Positions 1 through 5,986 of a stretch of DNA of 9,242 nucleotides are shown one piece after another. The stretch's first letter is position 1. The number at the start of each line of letters is the position of its first letter. Origin of the DNA: Methanobacteriota archaeon (GTDB lineage Archaea; Thermoplasmatota; Poseidoniia; Poseidoniales; Poseidoniaceae); assembly GCA_002726845.1 (NCBI GenBank), contig PBSP01000056.1, positions 1-9,242 of the forward strand, written 5' to 3'. The notes below the pieces were generated by a model. That model worked only from the letters and a program-made list of their open reading frames with translations. It was not told where the DNA came from and made no database searches. Position numbers and translations under genes: made by a program.

Positions 1-425
1 AAATCGAAGAGTATGATACGACTGGAAACACAAATGACCGTCTTTACATCATGTTCAAGTTACCATATTTGAGTGATGCAATACCCGATACTGATATGAA
101 ATGGGCGCTGATGTGTGATATCAACGATTACACCGATCCACCCGAAACCGGCATGGCCCACACGCTTGAATACTCGAGTGGAGATTTTAATGCAGCCACA
201 GATCTCAGTGGTAGCGCAGAAGACGATGCTTCGATTGATGAATTTGTGCAGGGCACCTATTACCATGTCATTTTACAACTGTCTGAACCAAACGGTGCTG
301 GCATGTGTGACTTGGTTGAAGATATGGCTGCTACATTGGTCATCATAATTGAAAATGGGCGCACCACAGAACTTGATTTCTACGTACCAAATGGCGCCAC
401 GACAGGGTACGATCTCATGAGTTGA
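1..425 (+). CDS. Archaellin-like filament protein, C-terminal part (5' truncated by window)
   Basis: The frame is open from the window edge (first full codon at 3) to TGA at 423-425, giving 140 residues without an N-terminus. The Met at 51 is internal, because coding continues upstream of it without a break. The fragment is acidic and beta-rich, like the outer domain of archaellins, and ends in a short strand plus Pro/Gly tail (ELDFYVPNGATTGYDLMS). It matches the next gene in plan: a near-ungapped block around its first Cys (ALMCDIND against VLWCEDDG) and a second Cys 38 residues from the C-terminus against 40 in the neighbour. It is therefore most likely a paralogous archaellin, a subunit of the archaeal swimming filament exported by the type IV pilus-like archaellum machinery. 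The diagnostic N-terminal helix lies outside the window, so the family call rests on the neighbour. A pilin-like surface protein is the alternative. Confidence 0.65.
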   Translation, partial: IEEYDTTGNTNDRLYIMFKLPYLSDAIPDTDMKWALMCDINDYTDPPETGMAHTLEYSSGDFNAATDLSGSAEDDASIDEFVQGTYYHVILQLSEPNGAGMCDLVEDMAATLVIIIENGRTTELDFYVPNGATTGYDLMS

Positions 426-429
426 TACG

Positions 430-1056
430 ATGCAGGACCAAAAGGACAACTTAGCCCAAGTAGGAATTGGAGCAATGATTGTTTTCATCGGCTGCTTGAT
501 TGCTGTAACTTCGTCGGCATTTGTTATGATAGGTCAACTTGAAAGAATCACCCAATCCACTCAGAAAACAATTGCCGTTGCAACCAATGAAGCACATACA
601 CAGGTAATTTTCGTCGGAGCATGGATTGATGACATCTTCGATGATTACCTATTCATGATTGAGTATCAAAGCCTTGGTGAAGAAGTTATTACAGATGAGA
701 TCGGCTTCGTCCTTTGGTGTGAAGACGATGGCACCATTTATCGAAGAACTGGATATCTTGGTGATCCGTTGACTTCAGCTCCTTCAGAAACGACGATTTG
801 GGCCGTAGGAGAAGATCCTGCTGACGGGATTCCAGACCGGCTCCAATCCGGAAAGCGATATTTCATCATTGCCGATGGGGGAGAGGGCTCTGGAAAGACG
901 GGAGGCGAAAACGGAGGCGACGTTGACGCATGCGGTCCGAAAGACATCTTCGAAAAAGGAATTACTGCTTACTACTCTATTTTTCTTCCAAATGGTGGCC
1001 ACACAACCCAAGAATTGCAAGTAAATCTTTTCGAAGTAGGCGAATCAATAAGTTGA
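430..1056 (+). CDS. Archaellin (archaeal flagellin) family protein
   Basis: This 208-residue protein has the archaellin N-terminus: a short charged leader (MQDQKDNLA) followed by QVGIGAMIVFIGCLIAV. The QVGIG.-IVFI hydrophobic helix forms the filament core in this family, and prepilin peptidase (FlaK/PibD type) should cut just before Q10. The leader has Leu-Ala at -2/-1 instead of the usual basic residue plus Gly. The outer domain (about 60-208) is acidic and beta-rich, with a Gly-rich loop at 149-163 and Cys at 97 and 168; Cys22 lies in the core helix. Length is normal for archaellins (about 190-240). The gene starts 4 nt after the stop of the preceding archaellin-like gene and has no clear ribosome site, so translation is probably coupled. 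Role: minor or major filament subunit. The family assignment is good; which paralogue it is cannot be told. Confidence 0.85.
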   Translation: MQDQKDNLAQVGIGAMIVFIGCLIAVTSSAFVMIGQLERITQSTQKTIAVATNEAHTQVIFVGAWIDDIFDDYLFMIEYQSLGEEVITDEIGFVLWCEDDGTIYRRTGYLGDPLTSAPSETTIWAVGEDPADGIPDRLQSGKRYFIIADGGEGSGKTGGENGGDVDACGPKDIFEKGITAYYSIFLPNGGHTTQELQVNLFEVGESIS

Positions 1057-1101
1057 ATCGGCGAAGTCGTTAACTGACACATTCGCTTCGCATATTCATG
1101 C

Positions 1102-1153
1102 AAAAAGAACCCACAAGAAGCAACAGATTGCTAAGGTTCAGGCTCCTGAAACC
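1102..1153 (-). terminator. Possible terminator region for gdhA in the convergent gap
   Basis: The 141-nt gap 1057-1197 lies between convergent genes and holds no gene. At 1135-1153 there is an inverted repeat, GGTTCAG-GCTC-CTGAA(A)CC, with a 4-nt loop and a single bulged A. About 29 nt further along the minus strand is a T5 run (AAAAA on plus, 1102-1106). Archaeal termination relies mainly on oligo-T tracts, so the T run is a plausible stop for gdhA transcripts and the hairpin may be secondary. No T-rich stretch serves the plus-strand archaellin transcript. Another inverted repeat, GCGAAG (1061-1066) with CTTCGC (1086-1091), lies just after the archaellin stop. This is a weak call. Confidence 0.25.
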
Positions 1154-1197
1154 GTCATCATCAACCTAGGTCGTAAGGAGATGGACACCGAAAATCC

Positions 1198-2553
1198 TCA
1201 AACAACACCCTGAGCATGCATGGCCTCAGCAATCTTGAGGAAGCCTGCAACGTTAGCACCAAAGACGTAGTCACCATCACGACCGTATTCCTTTGCAGTC
1301 TCATAGGCTGCCTTGTGAATACCGACCATGATTGCATCGAGTTTCTCATCAACCTCTTGGCTGGTCCATGAAAGTCGAAGTGAATTTTGGCTCATTTCCA
1401 GACCCGAGGTTGCAACACCACCTGCATTGCTTGCTTTCCCTGGAGCGAAGAGAACGCCGTTCTTTTGGAAGACTCCAACAGCTTCCGGTGTGCATGGCAT
1501 GTTTGCACCTTCGGCTACTGCAATGACATTGTTGTCAACCAGCATTTGCGCTTCAGCGCCGTTCAATTCGTTCTGTGTTGCGCATGGAAGTGCGACATCA
1601 ACATTCACGCCCCAGAGACCGTTCGGTGTTGGTTCTGGAGCTGAGGCCGTGAACTCGACTCCGTCAAAATGCGCTGCGTACTCAGAGATACGGCCGCGTC
1701 GGTTGTTCTTGAGATCCTTAATCCAAGCCAACTTTTCTCGGTCGATGCCTGCAGGATCGTGGATGAATCCACTGGAATCCGACATTGTAATGGGTTTTCC
1801 ACCGAGATCGAGCACCTTTTCACAAGCATATTGTGCAACGTTTCCAGAGCCTGAAATCGAAACCACTGCTCCCTCGAAGGACTTGCCTTGAGCTGCAAGC
1901 ATTTCACGGGCGAAGTAAACAAGACCGTATCCAGTAGCTTCAGGACGGATAAGGGAACCACCATAGGATAGACCCTTGCCGGTGAGGACACCTGCTTGGA
2001 ATTCATTGCGGAGTTTACGGTACATTCCGTACATGTAACCAATTTCTCGGCCACCAACACCGATGTCACCAGCAGGGACGTCACAGTCTTGTCCTATATG
2101 GCGCCACAGTTCCATCATGAAGGATTGACAAAATCGCATTACTTCAGCGTCGCTTCTGCCTTTCGGATTGAAGTCGGAACCGCCTTTTCCACCGCCCATC
2201 GGCAGACCGGTCAAGCTGTTCTTGAAAATCTGCTCAAAGGCCAAAAATTTGAGAATTGAAGCGTTTACTGAAGGGTGGAACCGAAGTCCACCTTTGTACG
2301 GTCCAATCGCACCGTTGAACTGGATTCGGAAACCACGATTGACGTGCTCTTTGCCCTCATCATCGACCCAAGGAACTCGGAAGTGGATGAGTCGTTCTGG
2401 TTCAACGACACGCTTGACGATGTCGATATGCTCTGGATGACGTTCCAGGACTGGACCGAGACTTTCCAAAACCTCCCAAACGGCCTGGTGGAATTCAGGT
2501 TGTTCAGGATCACGGGCGACGACTGCATCATAAATTTCTTTGACAATTTGCAT
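1198..2553 (-). CDS. gdhA: NADP-type glutamate dehydrogenase, hexameric bacterial-type
   Basis: This complete 451-residue enzyme catalyses reductive amination of 2-oxoglutarate with ammonium to L-glutamate in the cytoplasm (nitrogen assimilation). Family landmarks are in order: the substrate-binding segment GPYKGGLRFHPSV (K87 region), LPMGGGKGGSDFNPKGR with the catalytic-lysine motif at K123, and DVPAGDIGVGGREIGYMYG with the catalytic Asp at D163. The dinucleotide fold begins at SISGSGNVA (GxGxxA at 235-240), and the following strand ends in SDSSG, the pattern of NADP-preferring enzymes rather than an acidic NAD type. Length and motifs match the E. coli GdhA class (about 447 residues), not the shorter (about 415-420) hyperthermophile archaeal enzymes, so ancestral acquisition from bacteria is plausible. 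The ATG start at 2553 is supported by AAGGTGG 9 nt upstream. It follows the TerB-like gene on the same strand by 88 nt. No key residue is missing. Confidence 0.97.
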   Translation of the reverse strand: MQIVKEIYDAVVARDPEQPEFHQAVWEVLESLGPVLERHPEHIDIVKRVVEPERLIHFRVPWVDDEGKEHVNRGFRIQFNGAIGPYKGGLRFHPSVNASILKFLAFEQIFKNSLTGLPMGGGKGGSDFNPKGRSDAEVMRFCQSFMMELWRHIGQDCDVPAGDIGVGGREIGYMYGMYRKLRNEFQAGVLTGKGLSYGGSLIRPEATGYGLVYFAREMLAAQGKSFEGAVVSISGSGNVAQYACEKVLDLGGKPITMSDSSGFIHDPAGIDREKLAWIKDLKNNRRGRISEYAAHFDGVEFTASAPEPTPNGLWGVNVDVALPCATQNELNGAEAQMLVDNNVIAVAEGANMPCTPEAVGVFQKNGVLFAPGKASNAGGVATSGLEMSQNSLRLSWTSQEVDEKLDAIMVGIHKAAYETAKEYGRDGDYVFGANVAGFLKIAEAMHAQGVV

Positions 2554-2583
2554 AGTGGGGTTCCACCTTGAGTCTTTCGACCC
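2554..2583 (-). promoter_or_regulatory. gdhA leader: GAAA-capped hairpin followed by ribosome binding site
   Basis: Read on the minus strand, the gdhA leader contains GGGTC-GAAA-GACTC (2583-2570), a 5-bp stem with one G-T wobble closed by a GNRA-type tetraloop. The ribosome site AAGGTGG (2569-2563) follows directly, 9 nt from the ATG. The remaining upstream gap (2584-2641) shows no convincing TATA box, so gdhA may be co-transcribed with the TerB-like gene. The stem is short and may have no function. The ribosome site is the firmer part of this entry. Confidence 0.4.
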
Positions 2584-2641
2584 TGAAACTGTTTCTAATG
2601 GTTGTCATTGAATAGAGTGCCAACAGCCCGATTCAAAAGGC

Positions 2642-3100
2642 TCACAGAGGGCACACAGTCAAGAATCTCTGGAGTCTTTCTATTCGTCTCTGTCCTTGCT
2701 CGTCCACTTCCGCCATTGCGTGAATTGCCTCTTCAATCATGGCATGTTGGTCAGGTTGAATCGACAGCATTCGACGAAGGTGATCGAGAAGTGCCCATTC
2801 ATCTTCTGTAATGATTTCATCATCTAGAGCTGCAATCAAAGCGGATTGATAGGTTGAAACAGCACCCATTTCCATATCGAAATCTCGATCGTGATCAAAC
2901 GGATTTGATTCTTCACCCCGAGCGATTGACAAACAGTATGCGGTATCGCTTGGTAATACGCCCAATGTGGAAGCAAGTATCCTCAGTATTGCAGCCTCAT
3001 CATCGGTCACAATCGAATCCTCAAGAGCGGTTTCGACCAATTGAAGGTAAAGTCGGTTTGCGGGTGTATCGTCGAGCATAATCGTTGCATAGAGCGCCAA
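2642..3100 (-). CDS. Small acidic helical protein with two TerB-like repeats (function unknown)
   Basis: This 152-residue soluble protein has no signal peptide or membrane segment. It contains an internal duplication: residues 18-52 and 84-118 align without gaps, sharing Y, A, L, D, I, T, D, E, A, L, L, L and P. The core patterns are ALEDSIVTDDEAAIL and ALDDEIITEDEWALL. The helix / acidic loop / helix layout resembles TerB-like (tellurite resistance B) units, which often carry an acidic, possibly metal-binding loop. The biochemical role is unknown. The two units are joined by an acidic linker (about 62-80), and the C-terminus is basic and helical. I chose the TTG start at 3100 because GGTGA (3114-3110 on minus) lies 9 nt upstream. 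An ATG at 3079, 7 codons in, lacks a ribosome site but would keep both repeats. It precedes gdhA on the same strand and diverges from the RHH gene, sharing its operator region. Confidence 0.75.
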   Translation of the reverse strand: MALYATIMLDDTPANRLYLQLVETALEDSIVTDDEAAILRILASTLGVLPSDTAYCLSIARGEESNPFDHDRDFDMEMGAVSTYQSALIAALDDEIITEDEWALLDHLRRMLSIQPDQHAMIEEAIHAMAEVDEQGQRRIERLQRFLTVCPL

Positions 3101-3127
3101 TGTTTAAGTTCACCGTTCGTTTTTTCA

Positions 3128-3162
3128 ATGTATTACATAATGTCATACATTTGTGTTACATT
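3128..3162 (+). promoter_or_regulatory. Three tandem TGT-N3-ACA palindromic boxes, probable RHH operator
   Basis: Three 9-bp dyads occur in a row: TGTATTACA at 3129-3137, TGTCATACA at 3141-3149 and TGTGTTACA at 3152-3160. Starts are 12 and 11 bp apart, about one helical turn, so all three face the same side of the DNA. The first extends to a perfect 11-bp palindrome (ATGTA-T-TACAT, 3128-3138). The third abuts the TATA-like box, where the TFB recognition element would lie. Ribbon-helix-helix proteins typically bind short tandem palindromes cooperatively, as MetJ does on met boxes. The gene 40 bp downstream encodes an RHH protein, so autorepression is the natural inference. The array also lies upstream of the divergent TerB-like gene. 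Confidence 0.6.
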
Positions 3163-3168
3163 TATATG
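3161..3168 (+). promoter_or_regulatory. Archaeal TATA-like box for the RHH gene
   Basis: TTTATATG lies 35-42 nt upstream of the ATG at 3203. Archaeal TATA boxes sit about 25 nt before the transcription start, which would put the start near 3190 and leave a leader of roughly 10-15 nt. This is the best TATA match that I see in the window. On the opposite strand, TTATGTAA (3140-3133) could act as a weaker TATA element for the TerB-like gene, placing its transcription start near 3110. Confidence 0.5.
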
Positions 3169-3202
3169 CTTGATTGGTTACCGTAATGTTAGAGGGAGAC
3201 CG

Positions 3203-3577
3203 ATGAGCAACACCAGCACACTGACATCGATTCGTCTTGATGGCGATACGTTGCAGGAAATGGACATGCTCATTGGACAAAAAGGATTACGAAACAGATC
3301 CGATGTCATTCGTCTTGCAATCCAGCAGCTTCTTCACGGACAACCCAAACTTCCAGGAATGTCCAGCGTCCGCATTCCAATTGGACGTCAAATGGAACGT
3401 CATCTCGCATCACTCTACGAATTGTACGGTGTATCGCACGAGCAGGCAGCCTTGGAAGGCTTAACGCTCTACACACAGAAAAAGTTGGCTGAAGCACAAC
3501 AACTCCAAGATGAACTCGATAATGTCGCAGACCAAGCTGGTGCTGTGACGATGAAACGTAAGGAATACCACGAATGA
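3203..3577 (+). CDS. Ribbon-helix-helix (CopG/MetJ-type) transcriptional regulator
   Basis: This 124-residue protein has an N-terminal RHH fold: the DNA-contacting strand LTSIRLDG (7-14), helix 1 TLQEMDMLIGQKG (16-28), and helix 2 starting with the family-typical N-R-S-D-V-I-R-L (31-38) and running to about 45. The strand pairs in a dimer and inserts into the major groove. The C-terminal part (about 55-110) is helical, ends in a Gln/Glu/Leu-rich possible coiled coil, and could mediate oligomerisation or effector sensing. It lacks the His/Cys pattern of NikR. I chose ATG 3203 because GAGGGAG lies just upstream and the TATA-like box at 3161 leaves a short leader. The frame is open back to 3041, but that extension would run through the promoter. 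Three TGT-N3-ACA boxes directly upstream suggest that it represses its own gene. Confidence 0.85.
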   Translation: MSNTSTLTSIRLDGDTLQEMDMLIGQKGLRNRSDVIRLAIQQLLHGQPKLPGMSSVRIPIGRQMERHLASLYELYGVSHEQAALEGLTLYTQKKLAEAQQLQDELDNVADQAGAVTMKRKEYHE

Positions 3578-3605
3578 AAATTGGTGAGAGCAGAGAGGGG
3601 ATGGG

Positions 3606-3806
3606 ATGAATTGGCACGAAGAAGATGAAACGCTTCCAAGTGCCTCCTTCAATGCAATGCAAGATCGGTCGGACTTGCATGGCTTAGCAACCTTACGATT
3701 GCGTGCTCGTCGTGCACGACGCGACCAATGTGGACCCCAACACCACAACCCCCACAGCCCCCCGGATGACGGACGGGGGGACTCTGATTCCACACCCGTC
3801 TCTTGA
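3606..3806 (+). CDS. Possible small protein of unknown function (66 aa)
   Basis: ATG 3606 is preceded by GAGAGGGG (3593-3600) at 5-nt spacing, a good ribosome site, and lies 28 nt after the RHH stop. The first 40 residues look protein-like: an acidic start (MNWHEEDETLP), then DLHGLATLRLRARRARRDQ, a basic helix. The last 25 residues are low-complexity and His/Pro/Asp/Ser-rich, translated from C-rich DNA. I recognise no family. The same stretch is dense in inverted repeats, so it could instead be a non-coding structured element with a chance open frame. If real, a small charged partner of the RHH protein or of nucleic acid would fit, but nothing proves it. Confidence 0.4.
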   Translation: MNWHEEDETLPSASFNAMQDRSDLHGLATLRLRARRARRDQCGPQHHNPHSPPDDGRGDSDSTPVS

Positions 3807-3849
3807 CGGTGGAAACCCCACACGTGCTGCGGACCCCACTCCACAGCAC
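3613..3849 (+). other. Inverted-repeat-rich stretch between RHH and helicase genes, candidate structured RNA or DNA element
   Basis: Successive local inverted repeats occur here. They are GGCAC/GTGCC (3613-3644) enclosing GAAG/CTTC; ATGCAAG/CTTGCAT with a 10-nt loop (3657-3680); a perfect 14-bp palindrome CGTCGTGCACGACG (3708-3721); CCCCCCG/CGGGGGG with a 9-nt loop (3758-3780); CAC(C)CGTC/GACGGTG with loop TCTT (3793-3811); and GTGCTG/CAGCAC (3824-3849). The segment is C-rich on the plus strand, unlike its surroundings. I looked for RNase P, SRP and tRNA signatures on both strands and saw none. It could be a structured leader of the helicase transcript, an independent ncRNA, or folding within a short coding region. 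From 3850 to the helicase ATG there is only a weak promoter-like stretch. Confidence 0.4.
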
Positions 3850-3887
3850 ACTTGACAAAGACCTGCGAATGCTTTGGACACGAATCC

Positions 3888-3893
3888 TTTAGA
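3888..3893 (+). promoter_or_regulatory. Weak TATA-like element before helicase gene
   Basis: TTTAGA lies 24-29 nt upstream of ATG 3917. That is the distance expected if the transcript starts at or next to the start codon (leaderless). No ribosome site lies at normal spacing; GAGGGG (3892-3897) ends 19 nt before the ATG. The match to a TATA box is poor, so this is only a suggestion. Confidence 0.2.
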
Positions 3894-3916
3894 GGGGTCG
3901 TCATTGTTCTCTCATT

Positions 3917-5986
3917 ATGTCAGGTGACGAATCCTATGAGGAATCAGGAGAGATTCGTTATCTTGCGCACGAAGAGGCTCGACCCGGCCAGTTGGAGATG
4001 ATCGGCGATTGCATGGAGGCTTTGTACGCAAGTGGACATCACCTTGCAGCAGCACCTACTGGAATAGGAAAAACAGCAGCAGCCCTCGCTGCTGCAATCG
4101 AAGTGGCTCGAACCGTTGCTGCTCCAAGGAAAATTCTGTTTCTTACATCGCGTCAAAGCCAACACCGAATTGTTGTCGATACGGTTCGGAAACTCAACGA
4201 CCGAATCAAAGGAAATCAACGCTCCGTCACTGTTGTCGACATCATTGGACGCGAGTCCATGTGCGAAGTTGTTGACATGCAAACCGGTCGATGCTTGTGT
4301 GAACGAGGTTCAAGTGAATCCTCAAGACCGAAATCCAAAGAAAATCTGCGAAGTTTTCTCTTGAGCAAACCTCGTCACGTACACGAAACCGTTCAGGCGG
4401 CCAAGACGTCTTCAGTGTGTGCTTGGCAAGTCTGCCGTAATACAGTGAAAGACTGCGATGTCTTGGTCTGCGATTACAACCACTTGTTTGATGATCGAAT
4501 CCGAGAGAATTCACTCTCTGCGATGGGAATCTCCCTCCAAGACTCAATCATCGTTGTTGATGAAGCGCACAACCTACCGGACCGAATCCGCATGGGTATG
4601 GAGCGACGGTTCACGCCAACGATTGTAAGAAATGCGAGCATTGATCTCGAAGAGTATTCTGAAACATTGGCAGAGACAGCTGCCGCAACCGGCATGGAGG
4701 GGTTAATGCAAAGGGCGGTCTTGGCCCGATGGGCTTTGCATGTGATGAAATCATGCAGAGCAAGATTTGCTGAATTTTTCCGAGAATTGCTGAACGAACC
4801 CGCAGAATTTGAAGAGCGACGTGTGGAAATGATTCGTATACGCAACGTCTTCACCTCTGCATGCGATGAGGTTGAAGGTAAAACCGGGCAACAAACGCTC
4901 CAATCAGAACAGGCAACCTTCATTGATTCACCAGGGACTGGTCTCGAGCGCTTGAAAATTCTGCGCGACATCCTTCTTGAAGTTGAAATAAAAGTCGAAA
5001 CGGATGATGAAGAATCCAATGCGGACATCGATGCCCACAGGATTGGGCACCTTCTCGACACTATGCTTCGGTTTGGTGAAACTTCCGCTCTGGTTTACGT
5101 GCATGATGCCAAAGGAAAGGAGGGTCGCATCACTTCACATTTGCTCGATCCTGGCCTTGTTTCTGGACCTGTATTCCAGAGATGTTCGGGCAGCGTATTG
5201 ATGTCCGGCACGCTCTATCCGCCAAGGATGTATGCGGACTTGTTGGGCATCGGTGGTGGAAACACAACGAGTCGCCAATACGATTCGCCGTTTGCAAACC
5301 AACGGCGACCGGTTGTGGTAGCCAAGGATGTCACAACACGATATCAGGAGAGAACACACGACAATACCCAGCGTATCCGTTCACATCTCCAAGCTTTGTG
5401 CGATGGGTCACCAGGTCATGTTGCTGTGTTCACGCCATCGTATACGATGTTGAACGATTACATCGGTGAGGGGAACTTCAATGGTGTCGTGGTTCGAATG
5501 GAAGATCGTACATGGTCAAAACACGACGTTGACCAAATTCTTGACGTTCTCGACCGAGAAAGGAAGCTGGGAAGGCGTGTTTTGTTGGCTGGAGTTTTTG
5601 GTGGTCGTCTCTCTGAAGGGATTGATTATCACAACGGTTTACTTGACGCTGTTGCGTGCATTGGCATTCCAAATCCACCGCCTTCGATTCATCAAAAGGC
5701 CCTCCGCACCTACATCGAAGAACGGTTTGGTCGAGCGAATGCTTGGCGTTATGCATCCACGCAACCTGCAATAAACTCCATTTTACAGGCAATGGGAAGG
5801 CCAATTCGAAGCATTGATGACCGAGCATTGATCCTTCTTCTCGACAAGAGAAATACCGACAGAACCTATCTTGAGTGCTTTCCAAAAGACATACGCATGA
5901 ACACTACTTCTCAGCCTGAAACGACAAAATCCTTTGCGCGTCGATTCTTTTCAAGAGTCCATCGACAATCCGAAGGTTCATCATAA
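3917..5986 (+). CDS. Rad3/XPD/DinG-like superfamily 2 DNA helicase with probable Fe-S cluster
   Basis: This complete 689-residue ATP-dependent helicase probably acts 5'-to-3' on DNA in repair or at unusual structures, by family analogy. Motifs in order: Q-like RPGQLEMI (22-29), Walker A APTGIGKT (46-53), DEAH box IIVVDEAH (211-218), motif III-like LMSGTLYPPRMYADLLGI (from 428), motif V LLAGVFGGRLSEGIDY (556-571) and motif VI QAMGRPIRS (624-632). Between Walker A and DEAH lies a Cys-rich insertion, C116, C126, C128, C168 and C173, followed by CDVLVCDYNHLFDD (180-193), as in Fe-S helicases; XPD uses four such Cys. The second and third Cys are separated by one residue rather than two. Residues 230-420 hold a helical, acidic insert in the Arch-domain position. 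An in-frame stop upstream (3890-3892) leaves ATG 3917 as the first possible ATG. XPD versus DinG subfamily is unresolved. The next gene follows by 19 nt. Confidence 0.9.
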   Translation: MSGDESYEESGEIRYLAHEEARPGQLEMIGDCMEALYASGHHLAAAPTGIGKTAAALAAAIEVARTVAAPRKILFLTSRQSQHRIVVDTVRKLNDRIKGNQRSVTVVDIIGRESMCEVVDMQTGRCLCERGSSESSRPKSKENLRSFLLSKPRHVHETVQAAKTSSVCAWQVCRNTVKDCDVLVCDYNHLFDDRIRENSLSAMGISLQDSIIVVDEAHNLPDRIRMGMERRFTPTIVRNASIDLEEYSETLAETAAATGMEGLMQRAVLARWALHVMKSCRARFAEFFRELLNEPAEFEERRVEMIRIRNVFTSACDEVEGKTGQQTLQSEQATFIDSPGTGLERLKILRDILLEVEIKVETDDEESNADIDAHRIGHLLDTMLRFGETSALVYVHDAKGKEGRITSHLLDPGLVSGPVFQRCSGSVLMSGTLYPPRMYADLLGIGGGNTTSRQYDSPFANQRRPVVVAKDVTTRYQERTHDNTQRIRSHLQALCDGSPGHVAVFTPSYTMLNDYIGEGNFNGVVVRMEDRTWSKHDVDQILDVLDRERKLGRRVLLAGVFGGRLSEGIDYHNGLLDAVACIGIPNPPPSIHQKALRTYIEERFGRANAWRYASTQPAINSILQAMGRPIRSIDDRALILLLDKRNTDRTYLECFPKDIRMNTTSQPETTKSFARRFFSRVHRQSEGSS

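Noticed and set aside
1328..1891. Long open frame on the plus strand inside gdhA
   Set aside because: It is antisense to a gene with every glutamate dehydrogenase motif. Its translation shows no family features and reflects the codon pattern of the opposite strand.
1605..2084. Minus-strand 159-aa frame within gdhA
   Set aside because: It lies in a shifted frame of the real gdhA coding strand, with no ribosome site and no recognisable domain.
3041..3202. N-terminal extension of the RHH protein
   Set aside because: It would cover the divergent promoter, the operator boxes and the start of the TerB-like gene. ATG 3203 has a ribosome-like site and begins the RHH fold properly.
3461..3904. Minus-strand 147-aa frame across the RHH 3' end and the C-rich stretch
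   Set aside because: It overlaps the RHH gene in antisense, is compositionally odd (Ser/Cys/Arg-rich) and matches nothing I recognise. The inverted repeats explain some of its openness.
3578..3916. RNase P RNA, SRP RNA or tRNA in the structured intergenic stretch
   Set aside because: I searched both strands by eye for the conserved RNase P core, the SRP helix 8 motif and a tRNA T-arm and found none.
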